From Halovibrio salipaludis (GTDB lineage: Bacteria; Pseudomonadota; Gammaproteobacteria; Pseudomonadales; Oleiphilaceae), in the NCBI RefSeq assembly GCF_002286965.1, contig NZ_NSKD01000011.1, positions 1 through 64,000 on the forward strand: a stretch of 64,000 nt of DNA. The letters are read 5' to 3'. The stretch's first letter is position 1; each line of letters opens with the position of its first letter. Both the position numbers and the translations under genes were made by a program. Of this stretch, positions 1 to 6,077 are shown piece by piece. The notes below the pieces were generated by a model. That model was not told the DNA's origin and searched no databases. It saw only the letters and a list, made by a program, of their open reading frames with translations.

Positions 1-248
1 ATTTCTGCGATCCGTACCGCTCCAGCCAGCGGGGCACGAATGAGAACACCAACGGGCTGCTGCGCCAGTATTTCCCGAAGGGCACGGACTTCCGCAAGAT
101 CTCTGACAAAGCGCTCCGGGCCACCGTAAAGCAACTGAATAACCGACCCCGGAAACGGCTCGGTTATCGCACACCGGCGGAAGTGTTCTGGGGTGAATAC
201 TCAGGCGCACTGGAAACGGGTGGTGCTGCAGTTATTAGTTGAAACCAA
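1..248 (+). mobile_element. IS30-family insertion sequence, copy A (3' end only)
   Basis: Right end of an insertion sequence whose remainder lies left of the window. It carries the end of the transposase and the terminal motif GTGCTGCAGTTATTA, followed by GTTGAAACCAAG. The same bases in the same order occur, reverse complemented, at the left end of copy B (4449-4475). Over the 240 comparable bases the copies differ at six positions, so they are related but not the product of a very recent duplication. The exact outer end cannot be fixed because the bases shared by the two copies run about 12 nt beyond the inverted repeat core. Confidence 0.85.
3..242 (+). CDS. IS30-family transposase, C-terminal fragment (cut by window edge)
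   Basis: Reads in frame from position 3 to a TGA at 240-242. It contains the end of the DDE catalytic domain, including the NENTNGLLRQYFPKG stretch whose first Glu is the third catalytic acid in IS30-type transposases, followed by the usual tail with NNRPRK and LGYRTP motifs. Compared with copy B it has Ile for Thr in the FRK-SDK segment and Arg for Trp before LGYRTP. The 5' part is outside the window, so whether this copy is intact cannot be judged. It would catalyse cut-and-paste or copy-out movement of the element. Confidence 0.85.
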   Translation, partial: FCDPYRSSQRGTNENTNGLLRQYFPKGTDFRKISDKALRATVKQLNNRPRKRLGYRTPAEVFWGEYSGALETGGAAVIS

Positions 249-835
249 GGGTCAAGGTGGGAGGCCAGTGCGGATACGCATTCGTAAATCCGTGAATAGA
301 CATATCCCATAGCGTGAAGAAGCTCCGATGAGGGCAGGTTCGACACCACCCATCTACGCTCTACACGAATACCAGATGCGCGCGAAATTCCAGATGGAAG
401 CTGATCTCTCGAAAATTGGATGAGCTTGTCGGTGCTGCTCTTCAGAAGCTTGTCGCTATTGCAGGGGATTTCGATGTCATCTTCCTCAAGATAAGAGAAG
501 ATCAATCTCAACCGGAGGACACTGCAAGCCTCTAAATCTCCCTCCTTTTCAATTGTGTTCCGGGCGTTTTTGGCCCATTCCATGAACTTGTCGTCTTTCC
601 ACGGTTCAACCACCGTGTTCCTGTACCAGTTGTCAAAGTCCGGGATCTGTTCTTTATTCTTTTGGACTATGAATGTGACTGTCCTCGCTGTCTGCAGGAA
701 ATAGTTCGTGTTGCGGCGAAAAAGCTCCGGATCGAAGTAAGTGGAGTCACAATTCTGGAGCGCGTGGGCGAGATCCTCCAGACGCCTTTCCCAGGGTTTT
801 CTATGAAGCATTGGACCAACCACCGCTAACGTCAC
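164..835 (-). pseudogene. Hypothetical protein truncated by IS30 copy A (chimeric 3' end)
   Basis: Open frame of 223 codons, but only about the first 196 are native. The last 27 or so codons, from about WFQLITAA onward, read antisense through the IS end, and the same tail is produced at the other IS end by an unrelated frame. The original C-terminus has therefore been lost. The native part is mostly polar and helical, with an RNTIEKEGDLE segment loosely like the RN...H region of HEPN-type proteins, but this is too weak for a family call. The start is GTG at 835, or ATG at 811 (MLHRKPWE). It is the last of the minus-strand genes in the islet. No function is assigned. Confidence 0.6.
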
Positions 836-1037
836 GTAGCTTGATGGCTAATGAATTGGGGCGAAGCCGCAATGCAGTAGCTGTTGCTGTGACTGGGATT
901 TTAAGCACCGTGTGAGGCTGCTCCATCAGACCACCAACCAACTCTTGTTCTGGTTTGCTAGCTCATGCATAGTCGTGCGCTTCCGTTTCGCAAAGCGGGA
1001 GCGAGGCAGAGGTTTTTGGATCCTGTGCATGGCCTGG
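836..1037 (-). other. Intergenic gap with possible degenerate attC-like hairpin
   Basis: About 200 nt without a convincing gene. On the minus strand, just before the next start codon, there is a hairpin-like GC-rich piece (TTGCGGCTTCGCCCCAA) and then ACGTTAGCG. This resembles the central hairpin and 3' end of integron attC sites but does not match GTTRRRY exactly. A short plus-strand open frame across it has no recognisable features. Confidence 0.3.
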
Positions 1038-1814
1038 TTAATCATCCTCAACGGGCTCTTCTTCCCCATCAGGCCCCGTAATTTTATCAAGAACGTAACT
1101 TACCGGGCCGGTCAACATCCTTTTTAGTTTTAATGCTCTAGCCGTGAAAGCATCAAGCTTATCAAGCAACCCACCCAACCGTTCGAGAATATCAGGCTCA
1201 TCTGTTTCCAGTTGCTTCAGGCTTTGGTGGTTTGCAACCACTGATCCCACAAGCGATTGCAGCGCCTCTTTCAGTCCCTTTGCACCCTTTATTTTTATCA
1301 GCACGATGGCCTTCTGTATGCGATCAAGCTCCTCAAGAAGAGCAAGCTTTAGCTCTGGCGATATTGAGCTATCAGTGATCGCATCGGAAAGTGCACTAAC
1401 CATTTCGTGAATTTGGGAGACATCTTCCTCTGAGATAGCCTCTTCGGAATAGAATCCTTGAAGAGCTTCTGCACAAAATTGAAGCCGGGCAAGCACCTCC
1501 CCGTCGAGATTGCTTCTCAGTGCCTTCCATTGTTGCCCAAGGTTTACAGGAAGAATGGCTTTTTCGATTTTCGGGAAGGAGGCCAGGTAAAGGTCATGGT
1601 TCAAATCTGGATTAAGTTTGATCAGATTTTTTACTTCTTCACATAGGCCATATACTTCGACTAATCCGCGCAGGACAGAAGCTTCGTCTTTTGGGCTGCA
1701 ACCAAAAACAGGAGCCCAGACATCCCTGACGCAGATGCCGTCTCCGTTCTTTGTAGCCACTTCGGAAAGTATCCGGTGAAGTCTGCCTGCAGGATTACTT
1801 TCGTCAATCACCAT
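1038..1814 (-). CDS. Conserved-looking helical hypothetical protein (258 aa)
   Basis: Complete open frame with an ATG start, acidic overall (the last residues are GEEEPVEDD). The second half (about 120-235) is a run of amphipathic helices with a KIKGAKGLKEALQSLVGSV segment. No signal peptide, membrane segment or catalytic motif is evident, so it is probably a soluble cytoplasmic protein. I do not recognise the family. It belongs to the all-minus-strand cargo between two IS30 copies. A GTTAAAC motif typical of an integron R' core box lies 15 nt upstream of its start. Reality of the gene is supported by length, composition and placement rather than by homology. Confidence 0.65.
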   Translation of the reverse strand: MVIDESNPAGRLHRILSEVATKNGDGICVRDVWAPVFGCSPKDEASVLRGLVEVYGLCEEVKNLIKLNPDLNHDLYLASFPKIEKAILPVNLGQQWKALRSNLDGEVLARLQFCAEALQGFYSEEAISEEDVSQIHEMVSALSDAITDSSISPELKLALLEELDRIQKAIVLIKIKGAKGLKEALQSLVGSVVANHQSLKQLETDEPDILERLGGLLDKLDAFTARALKLKRMLTGPVSYVLDKITGPDGEEEPVEDD

Positions 1815-1828
1815 TCTACGGTCCTAGT

Positions 1829-1881
1829 GTTTAACGCCGGTGGAACAAACCGCTCCCGTTGATGCACTTGTATGGATAATT
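1829..1881 (-). repeat. attC-like intergenic element with R'-type GTTAAAC
   Basis: On the minus strand the gap reads TCAACGGGAGC, then TTTGTTCCACCGG, then GTTAAAC (1829-1835). The first two pieces recur with small changes in the gap at 3020-3050. GTTAAAC fits the GTTRRRY consensus of attC recombination sites. A matching RYYYAAC box at the other side is not seen, so this is at best a degenerate site. Confidence 0.35.
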
Positions 1882-2276
1882 TCACGCATCTGCACCAAAC
1901 ATCATAGAATCTAACTGGTCATTCGTTGAAACAGAGCCTAGCTCAATGATCCTTAACAGAACCTCTCTAAGCAAGTTGAGCGCATCCAAAATACTGCGAC
2001 TGTGCTTCGGGCGGCCGTGGGCAACTTTAGACGTTCATTGTACAGCTTCTTTTGGCGCTCTTTTCGGTCCGTACCAGGGGGCTCCAGAAACGAGGCAATG
2101 AGGGCGGATACCCGAAACTGAAGTTCGGCCGAGCTTGGTGAAAACAAGGGTTCTAGAGCACCCCACAACGACACATGGGTCAGGGCTGTGTTTTGAATGA
2201 ACTGCCCAAACAGCCCAAAACCGGCAAAAGGGAAGCAGATGTAAAAGCTGCTTAAATAAGGGCTCCATCGGGGCAT
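1882..2276 (-). pseudogene. Frameshifted HEPN-like (ApeA-type) gene remnant
   Basis: Two overlapping minus-strand frames make one protein. The first runs from 2276 through AELQFRVSALIASFLEPP and KKLYNE. The second continues as TSKVAHGRPKHSRSILDAL and ends at a TGA at 1882-1884. Adding one base inside CGTCT near 2030 restores LYNERSKVAHG, the R-(x)4-H signature of Apea-like HEPN ribonuclease domains. As written, the gene is broken by a single-base deletion just at the active-site motif. The N-terminal part is also short and has a stop two codons upstream of the first ATG. HEPN domains are common in toxin-antitoxin and anti-phage systems, which fits the SIR2-like neighbour. Confidence 0.55.
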
Positions 2277-2320
2277 GTGTCAGGGGAATACTGTCACTGT
2301 ACATCCTTTGCTTGCACCTG

Positions 2321-2974
2321 TTAGAGCTCGTCATTGTTCCTTTTCTCACGGTATGTTCTTGAGAACGCTCTGAAATAGATGTCTAAGAGTGGGTTTGATT
2401 TAACCATTTGTATTATTAAATTATAAAATAGATCCTCACTGCTAGCGTCATAGTTCTTCTTTAAGACCAACTTAACTCCAGGTGCTCTATATTTTACTTC
2501 TACATCGTCCGGAATATTTGCAAGTAAGATGTATCCACTCACTTTTTCACCCGGATTAAGATATCCTGCCTTGATGCTTATCCCACCTTCATTTTCCCAC
2601 CCAACAACTAAATCAAGTTCGTCAGAACTATCAAAATTCTTCTCAGGGACATTTCCACCTATAATGTCAGTATTTCCTATTGTTTTTACTCCAATATTTA
2701 CGTCGTCGATTACAGAGTTACCGGTATTCGCAATATAATAATCCATATGACTTGCGGTCTCGGCTTTCCTGCCGGCAACTTTTATTTCAATGGAGTCCTT
2801 AATGACATCATCCACACTTACCAATCGCTTTGGTTTTGATAAATAAATGGTAAGTTCTTTTCGTTGCCTACTTTTACGATGGATGATTATTGCTACCAAT
2901 GCGGTAATTAATGCGCCTAATACGGCGCCGACAATAGAAAAGAGCCCATTAATAACTTCCGTGCTCAAAATCAT
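2321..2974 (-). CDS. Membrane-anchored hypothetical protein (217 aa)
   Basis: One hydrophobic helix at about residues 10-31 (LFSIVGAVLGALITALVAII) is followed by a basic stretch and a soluble domain rich in beta strands. It is probably an inner-membrane protein with a cytoplasmic domain. GGAGG directly abuts the ATG at 2974; a TTG two codons later (MIL to L) would have ideal 6-nt spacing and may be the true start. The stop TAA overlaps CTCTAAC (2320-2326), reminiscent of an integron R'' box. Base composition is clearly AT-richer than the core genes. I do not recognise the family. Its position directly downstream of the SIR2-like gene suggests joint function, perhaps as a membrane effector or sensor, but that is inference. 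Confidence 0.65.
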   Translation of the reverse strand: MILSTEVINGLFSIVGAVLGALITALVAIIIHRKSRQRKELTIYLSKPKRLVSVDDVIKDSIEIKVAGRKAETASHMDYYIANTGNSVIDDVNIGVKTIGNTDIIGGNVPEKNFDSSDELDLVVGWENEGGISIKAGYLNPGEKVSGYILLANIPDDVEVKYRAPGVKLVLKKNYDASSEDLFYNLIIQMVKSNPLLDIYFRAFSRTYREKRNNDEL

Positions 2975-3063
2975 CCTCCAATAGCCCTGATGCGAGGGCA
3001 GCAGGTGGGGTTATCGATTGTAGCGGAACAAATAAATTGGTCCCGTTGACGTGTTGGTTAGAA
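2975..3063 (-). repeat. attC-like intergenic element after the SIR2-like gene
   Basis: Directly after the SIR2-like stop codon the minus strand reads TTCTAACCAACACG, then TCAACGGGACC and TTTGTTCCGC. TTCTAAC (3057-3063) resembles the RYYYAAC R'' box apart from its first base. The two inner pieces match the gap at 1829-1881 and can pair imperfectly around an AT-rich loop. No clear GTTRRRY box closes the element, so it is degenerate if it is an attC at all. Confidence 0.35.
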
Positions 3064-4119
3064 CTAGCCTCCAGTGTTTGGCTGCAAAGGTTCGCCAGAA
3101 AATCGCTCCTTTTTCTTGTCGTAACGCTGTTCTTCTTCGATCAGAGGTCTAACCCATTCTTGTAGCTCACTGAGCTCTTCAAACCTTGGGTATGGATTGT
3201 CGTGCCAAGGCGAGCACATGAGCGTAGCCGAAGAGAATGCATCACAGCTGCGGCGAGGATGAGTAAATAAATAGCTACTAAAGATATCTTCAACGATCAT
3301 GTAATGGTGACTGAATATGAACTCATTCCAGCTATCCTCGACGTCTTCTTTCGGACGAATATCGATAACCTCAACTTCAGCTAGCTCAAGCGATTTATTA
3401 TCCTCCCAGACCTCAAGCATCAGCGTGCGCGCTTCAATATCAGTCTTGGGTGCACTGTATCCAAAAACAGTCAGAAAGTAGCCATAGTTAAGATTTGTAC
3501 GTAAAGCATCCCACTCGCCCCGTATAAATGGATCTGAGTTATAGTCTTTATGTTTAACCGGATAGAGCAGTCTGGAGGGTGAGAGTGGCTGTTTACACTG
3601 CGAGCAAACTTCGCCCTTAACGCCAGAAACTTTATCTTTTTCGCAAATACCGATGGAAACATTGCCATGCAAAAAGGCTAATTGAGGCCTCCGACCCTTG
3701 GCAACGCCTTCATTTCGCATATATGCCTGAAGCAAAAATGGGTCCCAATTAAATGTTGCAATTATGTCCTTTTCTCGAAGGCTGAGAACAAGGTAATCGT
3801 AGATTGTTGGCTTTTCTGGCAAAGATAGCGAGCTAAAATAGTCGTACACCTTCGATTCGATTTTGGATAGCAGGTCAGGGTATTCACCTGATGATGCCAG
3901 CTCATCATAGAATGCTTCGAAGTTTAAATTAACCACTTCGAATCCGGCGTTTTCAATATCTTCACGAAGTCCAATAGTATCGATCAGTCCTTGCATTGAT
4001 GGGAGCTCATCTCCTTCGGAACCCCAGTCTAGGTATGCCGCAATGCTCGCTCCTGCGCCTAGGATAACGACATGTGGCGCGTGATTGACGTTGCCATCCA
4101 TAGGCGGTATTGCAGGCAT
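3064..4119 (-). CDS. SIR2-like (sirtuin-fold) protein, candidate NAD-degrading defence effector
   Basis: 351 aa with the landmarks of the SIR2-like Rossmann domain: GAGAS at 21-25 for NAD binding, the FNWDPFL motif at 123-129 whose Asn/Asp are catalytic or NAD-contacting in this family, a catalytic-type His in FLHGN (His151), a Cys pair C172-x2-C175 that may be half of a zinc site, and FGYSAP at 219-224. Sirtuin-fold proteins either deacylate proteins or, in anti-phage systems (Thoeris ThsA, DSR and others), hydrolyse NAD to stop infection. The AAGGAG site 6 nt before ATG is strong. The C-terminal 100 residues have no domain I recognise. It is the first gene of the islet cargo, followed by a membrane-anchored protein. 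The defence role is inferred from family and context. Confidence 0.75.
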   Translation of the reverse strand: MPAIPPMDGNVNHAPHVVILGAGASIAAYLDWGSEGDELPSMQGLIDTIGLREDIENAGFEVVNLNFEAFYDELASSGEYPDLLSKIESKVYDYFSSLSLPEKPTIYDYLVLSLREKDIIATFNWDPFLLQAYMRNEGVAKGRRPQLAFLHGNVSIGICEKDKVSGVKGEVCSQCKQPLSPSRLLYPVKHKDYNSDPFIRGEWDALRTNLNYGYFLTVFGYSAPKTDIEARTLMLEVWEDNKSLELAEVEVIDIRPKEDVEDSWNEFIFSHHYMIVEDIFSSYLFTHPRRSCDAFSSATLMCSPWHDNPYPRFEELSELQEWVRPLIEEEQRYDKKKERFSGEPLQPNTGG

Positions 4120-4138
4120 ATCGTCTCCTTGTTTGATT

Positions 4139-4203
4139 TAACGCATAGCTTCCAGCAAATTTGGAGGCGCAAGGCGATGCGAATTTCACCTAGTTTCGCG
4201 TTA
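4139..4203 (-). repeat. attC-like inverted repeat upstream of the SIR2-like gene
   Basis: A 65-bp element bounded by TAACGC (4139-4144) and its exact complement GCGTTA (4198-4203), with weaker inner pairing (AAATT/AATTT). On the minus strand it ends GCGTTAAAT, in which GTTAAAT fits the GTTRRRY consensus, 17 nt before the gene start. Size, outer pairing and placement suit an integron attC site, although the left box is not a perfect RYYYAAC. Confidence 0.45.
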
Positions 4204-4281
4204 CGGAGTTTATGAGCGTTCTGAATATCGCACCATAGCATCCGTTTGTGTGGGTGCGGCCTTTAATCCTTAAGTAAAAGC

Positions 4282-4428
4282 TTAGCTGAAGACAGATCTA
4301 GGGTCCATGCGGTCATTTTTTGGTTTCCGGTTGTCACGTAGGGTCGGTGGCAGTTCACTGTCGGCAGTACGGTCTGCTCTGATGCGCTCTTGCACGGCAT
4401 CCTCCTGGCAGTTAGCTTTCCAATTCAT
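4282..4428 (-). other. Possible small gene or gene remnant beside IS30 copy B
   Basis: Minus-strand frame of 48 codons from ATG at 4428 to TAA at 4282, charged and Arg-rich (contains RIRADRTADSELPP). An AGGAGG occurs inside it rather than before the start. It abuts the IS on its 5' side, so it could be the tail of a gene interrupted by the insertion. There is no recognisable domain, and it may be noncoding. The remaining bases of this 335-nt gap hold only the attC-like repeat. Confidence 0.25.
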
Positions 4429-4455
4429 CGTTGCTGGTAGTCTGTGGTCTTGGTT

Positions 4456-5447
4456 TCAACTAATAACTGCAGCACCACCCGTTTCCAGTGCGCCTGAGTA
4501 TTCACCCCAGAACACTTCCGCCGGTGTGCGATAACCGAGCCATTTCCGGGGTCGGTTATTCAGTTGCTTTACGGTTGCCCGGAGTGCTTTGTCGGAGGTC
4601 TTGCGGAAGTCCGTGCCCTTCGGGAAATACTGGCGCAGCAGCCCGTTGGTGTTCTCATTCGTGCCCCGTTGGCTGGAGCGGTACGGATCGCAGAAATAGG
4701 TCCCGACACTGAGCGTTTGAGAGATCCATTCATGGGCCGCGAACTCAAATCCGTTATCCAATGTCAGCGTGCGCACCGCGCCTCTTATGGGCCGGAACTG
4801 GCGGATGATCGCCTCGGCTGTCGGCCTAGCTTTGAGCTGTACAAGCCGTTCAGCCAGAAGGTAACCACTGCGCCGCTCCGCCAGAGTGACAAGGCCCGAT
4901 TGCTTATGCCCGTGAAGCACGGTATCGCCTTCCCAGTGTCCAAGTGTTCCACGAGTCTCAACATCGCTGGGCCGTTGCTCGATTCCAACCCGGTTCGGGA
5001 TGCGGCCAAGCCCGGCACGCTTGGCCAGGCGACGCTGATAGCGCCGACGCCCCGGCTGGCGGCAGTAGCGCCAAAGATCGCCGCCCGCTGCCTTGTCCCG
5101 ATAGATCAGCTCATAGATCCACTGATGGGAAATGAGCCTGCTTCCCACCCGGGCATGAACCCGATGATCTGGCCGGGACTCCAGTATTCACGCAGACGTT
5201 TGCTCACCCAGATCATCAACGACCACGCCTGCTTGCTGGCTTTGTGGGCCTTCTGGCGGCGGCTGGAACTGATGCGCTGGGCCTGTTCAGGACAGTAGCC
5301 ATGGGCGCTTGTGTTGCGCCGAATCTCTCGCGAGACCGTGCTACTGTTGCACCCAATACGCTGGGCGATCGCACGAAGGCTGCAGCGGTGCTGCAAACCG
5401 GCCTCAATCTGGTATCGTTGTCGCTGGGTCAGTTGTCGGTATCCCAT
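4456..5447 (-). pseudogene. IS30-family transposase with a frameshift
   Basis: The N-terminal frame (5447 to about 5160) has the IS30 helix-turn-helix region: LTQRQRYQIEAGLQ, then IAQRIGCNSSTVSREIRRN, then EYWSPGQIIG. The C-terminal frame (about 5158 to 4456) carries HARVGSRLISHQWIYELIY and the DDE domain: Asp in GHWEGDTVLHG, Asp in LTLDNGFEFA and Glu in NENTNGLLRQY. The two frames join only if one base is added in the GGGTTCATG run near 5158-5160, giving about 330 aa, the normal family length. Most IS30 transposases are single frames, so this copy is probably inactive by a 1-bp deletion; programmed frameshifting is the alternative. Confidence 0.8.
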
Positions 5448-5538
5448 CTGCTCTTCACTTTGGTCGGTAAAGGCGGTGAGGGTACCGGCGGCGGCCCTCC
5501 TACCTCTACCGGTTCAAGCCAAAGTGCTGCAGTTATTA
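4461..5538 (-). mobile_element. IS30-family insertion sequence, copy B
   Basis: Terminal inverted repeats TAATAACTGCAGCAC (4461-4475) and GTGCTGCAGTTATTA (5524-5538) are perfect over 15 bp. Allowing two mismatches they extend 6 bp outward (TTCAAC and TTCAGA forms). The 1.08-kb size fits IS30-type elements. The single transposase gene fills it on the minus strand. Flanking target duplication could not be identified. The right end abuts a PEP-CTERM gene fragment, so the element has either inserted in that gene or promoted a deletion. The left end faces the cargo shared with copy A. Confidence 0.85.
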
Positions 5539-5540
5539 TC

Positions 5541-5740
5541 TGAATTTAGGTTTATCCGGGTTTGTATCGCCTAATTTTGGCTCAAGCGGAAGTGTTGAAT
5601 TAAGGACACAAATCTTCGGCAACCAGGACGAGCCAGATGACGTTCCTCCTAGTGCTTCCGTTCCTGAACCAGGTACATTGGCGCTTCTAAGCCTTGGTTT
5701 ACTTGGAATGGGAGTCCTACGCCGTAATAAATCCAACTGA
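5541..5740 (+). pseudogene. C-terminal fragment of a PEP-CTERM sorted surface protein
   Basis: Directly right of IS30 copy B, an open plus-strand frame reads about 60 residues and ends in VPEPGTLALLSLGLLGMG followed by VLRRNKSN and stop (5738-5740). This is a classic PEP-CTERM tail: Pro-Glu-Pro box, hydrophobic helix, Arg-rich end. Such tails are cut by exosortase in exopolysaccharide-producing Gram-negatives. No start codon or N-terminal part is present in the window. The gene was evidently destroyed by the IS or by an IS-mediated deletion. An upstream SSGSVELRTQIFG segment may be the end of its extracellular domain. An exosortase system is expected elsewhere in the genome unless it too was lost. 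Confidence 0.75.
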
Positions 5741-5757
5741 AATGTTCTAAAGAAGGG

Positions 5758-5778
5758 ATCCCCGATTCGCTCGGGGAT
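5758..5778 (+). terminator. Rho-independent-type hairpin after the PEP-CTERM fragment
   Basis: ATCCCCGA-TTCGC-TCGGGGAT, an 8-bp stem with a 5-nt loop followed by TTTAC, lies 17 nt after the stop codon. The U tract is short. It probably terminated the now broken surface-protein gene. Confidence 0.5.
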
Positions 5779-6077
5779 TTACAGCTCTTAAAATCCTTAT
5801 CTTTGGGCGCATCTTTGCAGACTGGCACAGTCAAGTCCTAGTTAATCGCCTGAACTGGCTGTGGTCGAGTTAGCACCTACCAGACAACATGCATATACTG
5901 GGCGATGCAGGCATGTACTGTGTCACAGAAGCTATCTGGTGCTTCGCGCCCGACTGCCCTAATAAGACACTTACCGCCAATTATGAGCGGTAATCCCCCC
6001 AAGTCCCATATTAGGGGTAGGGTTGAGCAATCCCAGCCAGACCAACCCGATTGAATGCTTCGAGTCCAGGTTCGGCT
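5779..6077. other. Intergenic stretch between the islet and the atu operon
   Basis: No gene is supported here. One inverted repeat, TTACCGC/GCGGTAA (5971-5993, 9-nt loop), sits about 85 nt beyond the amidase stop codon and might act in 3' end formation of the minus-strand atu transcript. No tRNA-like structure or attachment site was recognised. Confidence 0.4.

Noticed and set aside
4307-4534. 75-codon plus-strand frame entering IS30 copy B
   Set aside because: Its last 27 codons are IS antisense sequence, the remainder has no ribosome site or protein-like pattern, and the opposite strand is at least as plausible.
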